A stretch of 5,355 bases of DNA from an uncultured Actinomycetes bacterium (GTDB lineage: Bacteria; Actinomycetota; Thermoleophilia; Solirubrobacterales; 70-9), in the NCBI GenBank assembly GCA_946886425.1, contig CAMPIP010000164.1:1-5355 (forward strand), read 5' to 3'. The translations under genes were made by a program, and so were the position numbers. Shown here in pieces: positions 4,271 through 5,355 of the stretch. Within the stretch, counting starts at the first letter, position 1. The number at the start of each line of letters is the position of its first letter. Under the pieces are notes generated by a model. That model did not search any database. It saw nothing but the letters and a program-made list of their open reading frames with translations, and was not told the DNA's origin.

Positions 4271-5355
4271 GAGCGCGCCGCTTCGAGTGGGAGGGGGCTG
4301 CCCCCACCGCGGCGGCGATGCGGGGCTGGGCCGCCGAGCTGGAGCCGCAGATCGATCTCGAGGAGATCGCCGGCCGGGTGCTGGGCCCCGGCGGGCCGCG
4401 CTTCGAGGCCGGCCACCGCGCCGACGAGGGCGCCGTCCTCGAGCTGACCAACCGCTTCGACGCGACCGCGAGCCCGCGCCAGGGACTCGCGATCGGGCTC
4501 GACGAGGCGAAAGGCGCGCTGGCGGCCCTGGACGCGGGGCTGCGCGAGTCGCTGGAGCTGGCGATCGCCAACGTCCGCGCGGTCGCGGCCGCGCAGCTGG
4601 CCGAGTCCAACGCCGTCGAGCTGCCCCAGGGCCAGCGCGTGACCGTGCGCGAGGTACCCGTCGGGGCGGCCGGGATCTACGCGCCGGGCGGTCGCGCCGC
4701 CTACCCGTCGAGCGTGCTGATGTGCGCGGTCCCGGCCCGAGTCGCCGGGGTCGAGCGCCTCGCCCTCGCCTCGCCACCCGGCCCGGACGGGAGCCTGCAT
4801 CCGCTGGTGCTCGCCACGGCGGCGCTCTGCGAGGTCGACGAGATCTACGCGATGGGCGGCGCCCAGGCGATCTTCGCGCTCGCCTACGGGACCGAGACGA
4901 TCGCCCCGGTCGACGTGATCGCCGGACCCGGCAACGCCTGGGTGCGCGAGGCCAAGCGGGCCGTCTACGGCCAGGTCGGAATCGACTCGCTGGCGGGCCC
5001 CTCTGAGCTGATGGTCGTCGCCGGCCATGACGTCGACCCCGAGTGGGCCGCCCTCGACCTCTGCGCCCAGGCCGAGCACGGGCCGGAGAGTCCGCTGGTG
5101 GTCGCGGCGGTCGAGGAGCACGTGCTTGACGCGATCGAGCGGGCGACCGAGGCGGCCGCCTCGGGGCGCGAGAGCGTCGCCGAGGCGCCCCTCGCCCTCG
5201 TCCAGGTCCCCGACCTCGGCGACGCGATCGAGCTCGCCAACGCCTACGCGCCCGAGCACCTGGAGCTGCTCGAGGAGGACGCGGCGCTGCTTGCCGACCG
5301 GGTGACGACGGCGGGCTGCGTCTTCGTCGGCCGCCTCGGCGCCACCGCCTTCGGC
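4267..5355 (+). CDS. hisD: histidinol dehydrogenase (HisD), 3' end cut by the window edge
   Basis: HisD is a zinc- and NAD-dependent enzyme that oxidises L-histidinol through histidinal to L-histidine, the last two steps of the pathway. The window holds 363 codons of an expected 425-440 and ends on a codon boundary, with no stop reached. Family motifs are clear: VGAAGIYAPGGRAAYPSSVL (132-151), AMGGAQAIFALAYGTETI (195-212), IAGPGNAWVREAK (218-230), the signature GIDSLAGPSEL (238-248), zinc-ligand segment CAQAEHG with Gln268 and His271 (E. coli Gln259 and His262), and YAPEHLEL with Glu330-His331 (E. coli catalytic Glu326-His327). The sequence ends at GRLGATAFG, immediately before the Asp expected to be the next zinc ligand (E. 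coli Asp360); the last ligand His is also outside. The ATG at 4267 overlaps the hisG stop by 4 bases and gives the usual N-terminus MRARRFEWEG. Nothing visible suggests inactivation. Confidence 0.97.
   Translation, partial: MRARRFEWEGAAPTAAAMRGWAAELEPQIDLEEIAGRVLGPGGPRFEAGHRADEGAVLELTNRFDATASPRQGLAIGLDEAKGALAALDAGLRESLELAIANVRAVAAAQLAESNAVELPQGQRVTVREVPVGAAGIYAPGGRAAYPSSVLMCAVPARVAGVERLALASPPGPDGSLHPLVLATAALCEVDEIYAMGGAQAIFALAYGTETIAPVDVIAGPGNAWVREAKRAVYGQVGIDSLAGPSELMVVAGHDVDPEWAALDLCAQAEHGPESPLVVAAVEEHVLDAIERATEAAASGRESVAEAPLALVQVPDLGDAIELANAYAPEHLELLEEDAALLADRVTTAGCVFVGRLGATAFG

Noticed and set aside
3530..4777. Minus-strand open frames antisense to hisG and hisD
   Set aside because: They are Arg/Pro/Gly/Ala-rich shadows of genes with clear conserved motifs.
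4287..5006. Plus-strand 239-codon frame overlapping hisD in another frame
   Set aside because: It is extremely Arg/Gly-rich, while the frame starting at 4267 shows continuous HisD motifs through the window end.

Overview
The window reads as a high-GC bacterial chromosome segment. Counted by eye, sampled gene interior is near 70% G+C, while positions 61-240 are about 56%. Tight gene packing with 4-base stop/start overlaps, an Asp-type MurA and a possible near-leaderless promoter are compatible with a deep-branching actinobacterium such as Thermoleophilia. The taxon is an inference and cannot be fixed without a search.

Left part (1-1243, minus strand): the 5' end of an unidentified gene runs off the left edge (start codon at 89). 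A 215-base, relatively A+T-rich intergenic stretch follows, holding a near-perfect 29-base palindrome and smaller inverted repeats. Next comes a complete membrane-anchored or secreted alpha/beta hydrolase (305-1243).

Centre and right (1269-5355, plus strand): four genes in one direction. murA (UDP-GlcNAc enolpyruvyl transferase, peptidoglycan precursor synthesis) starts 25 bases from the divergent hydrolase start. hisZ follows after 36 bases, hisG overlaps hisZ by 4 bases, and hisD overlaps hisG by 4 bases and is cut by the right edge. hisZ and the short-form hisG together encode the two-subunit ATP phosphoribosyltransferase that performs step 1 of histidine biosynthesis. hisD encodes the dehydrogenase of the last two steps. 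The overlaps suggest translational coupling and roughly matched amounts of HisZ and HisG.

No CRISPR array, transposase, tRNA or rRNA was seen, and I found no clearly new multi-gene system. The points most worth a second look are the Cys-to-Asp replacement in MurA (predicting intrinsic fosfomycin insensitivity), the 29-base palindrome, the symmetric promoter-like sequence between hydrolase and murA, and an open frame resembling a lipoprotein that lacks a normal start codon at the left edge.
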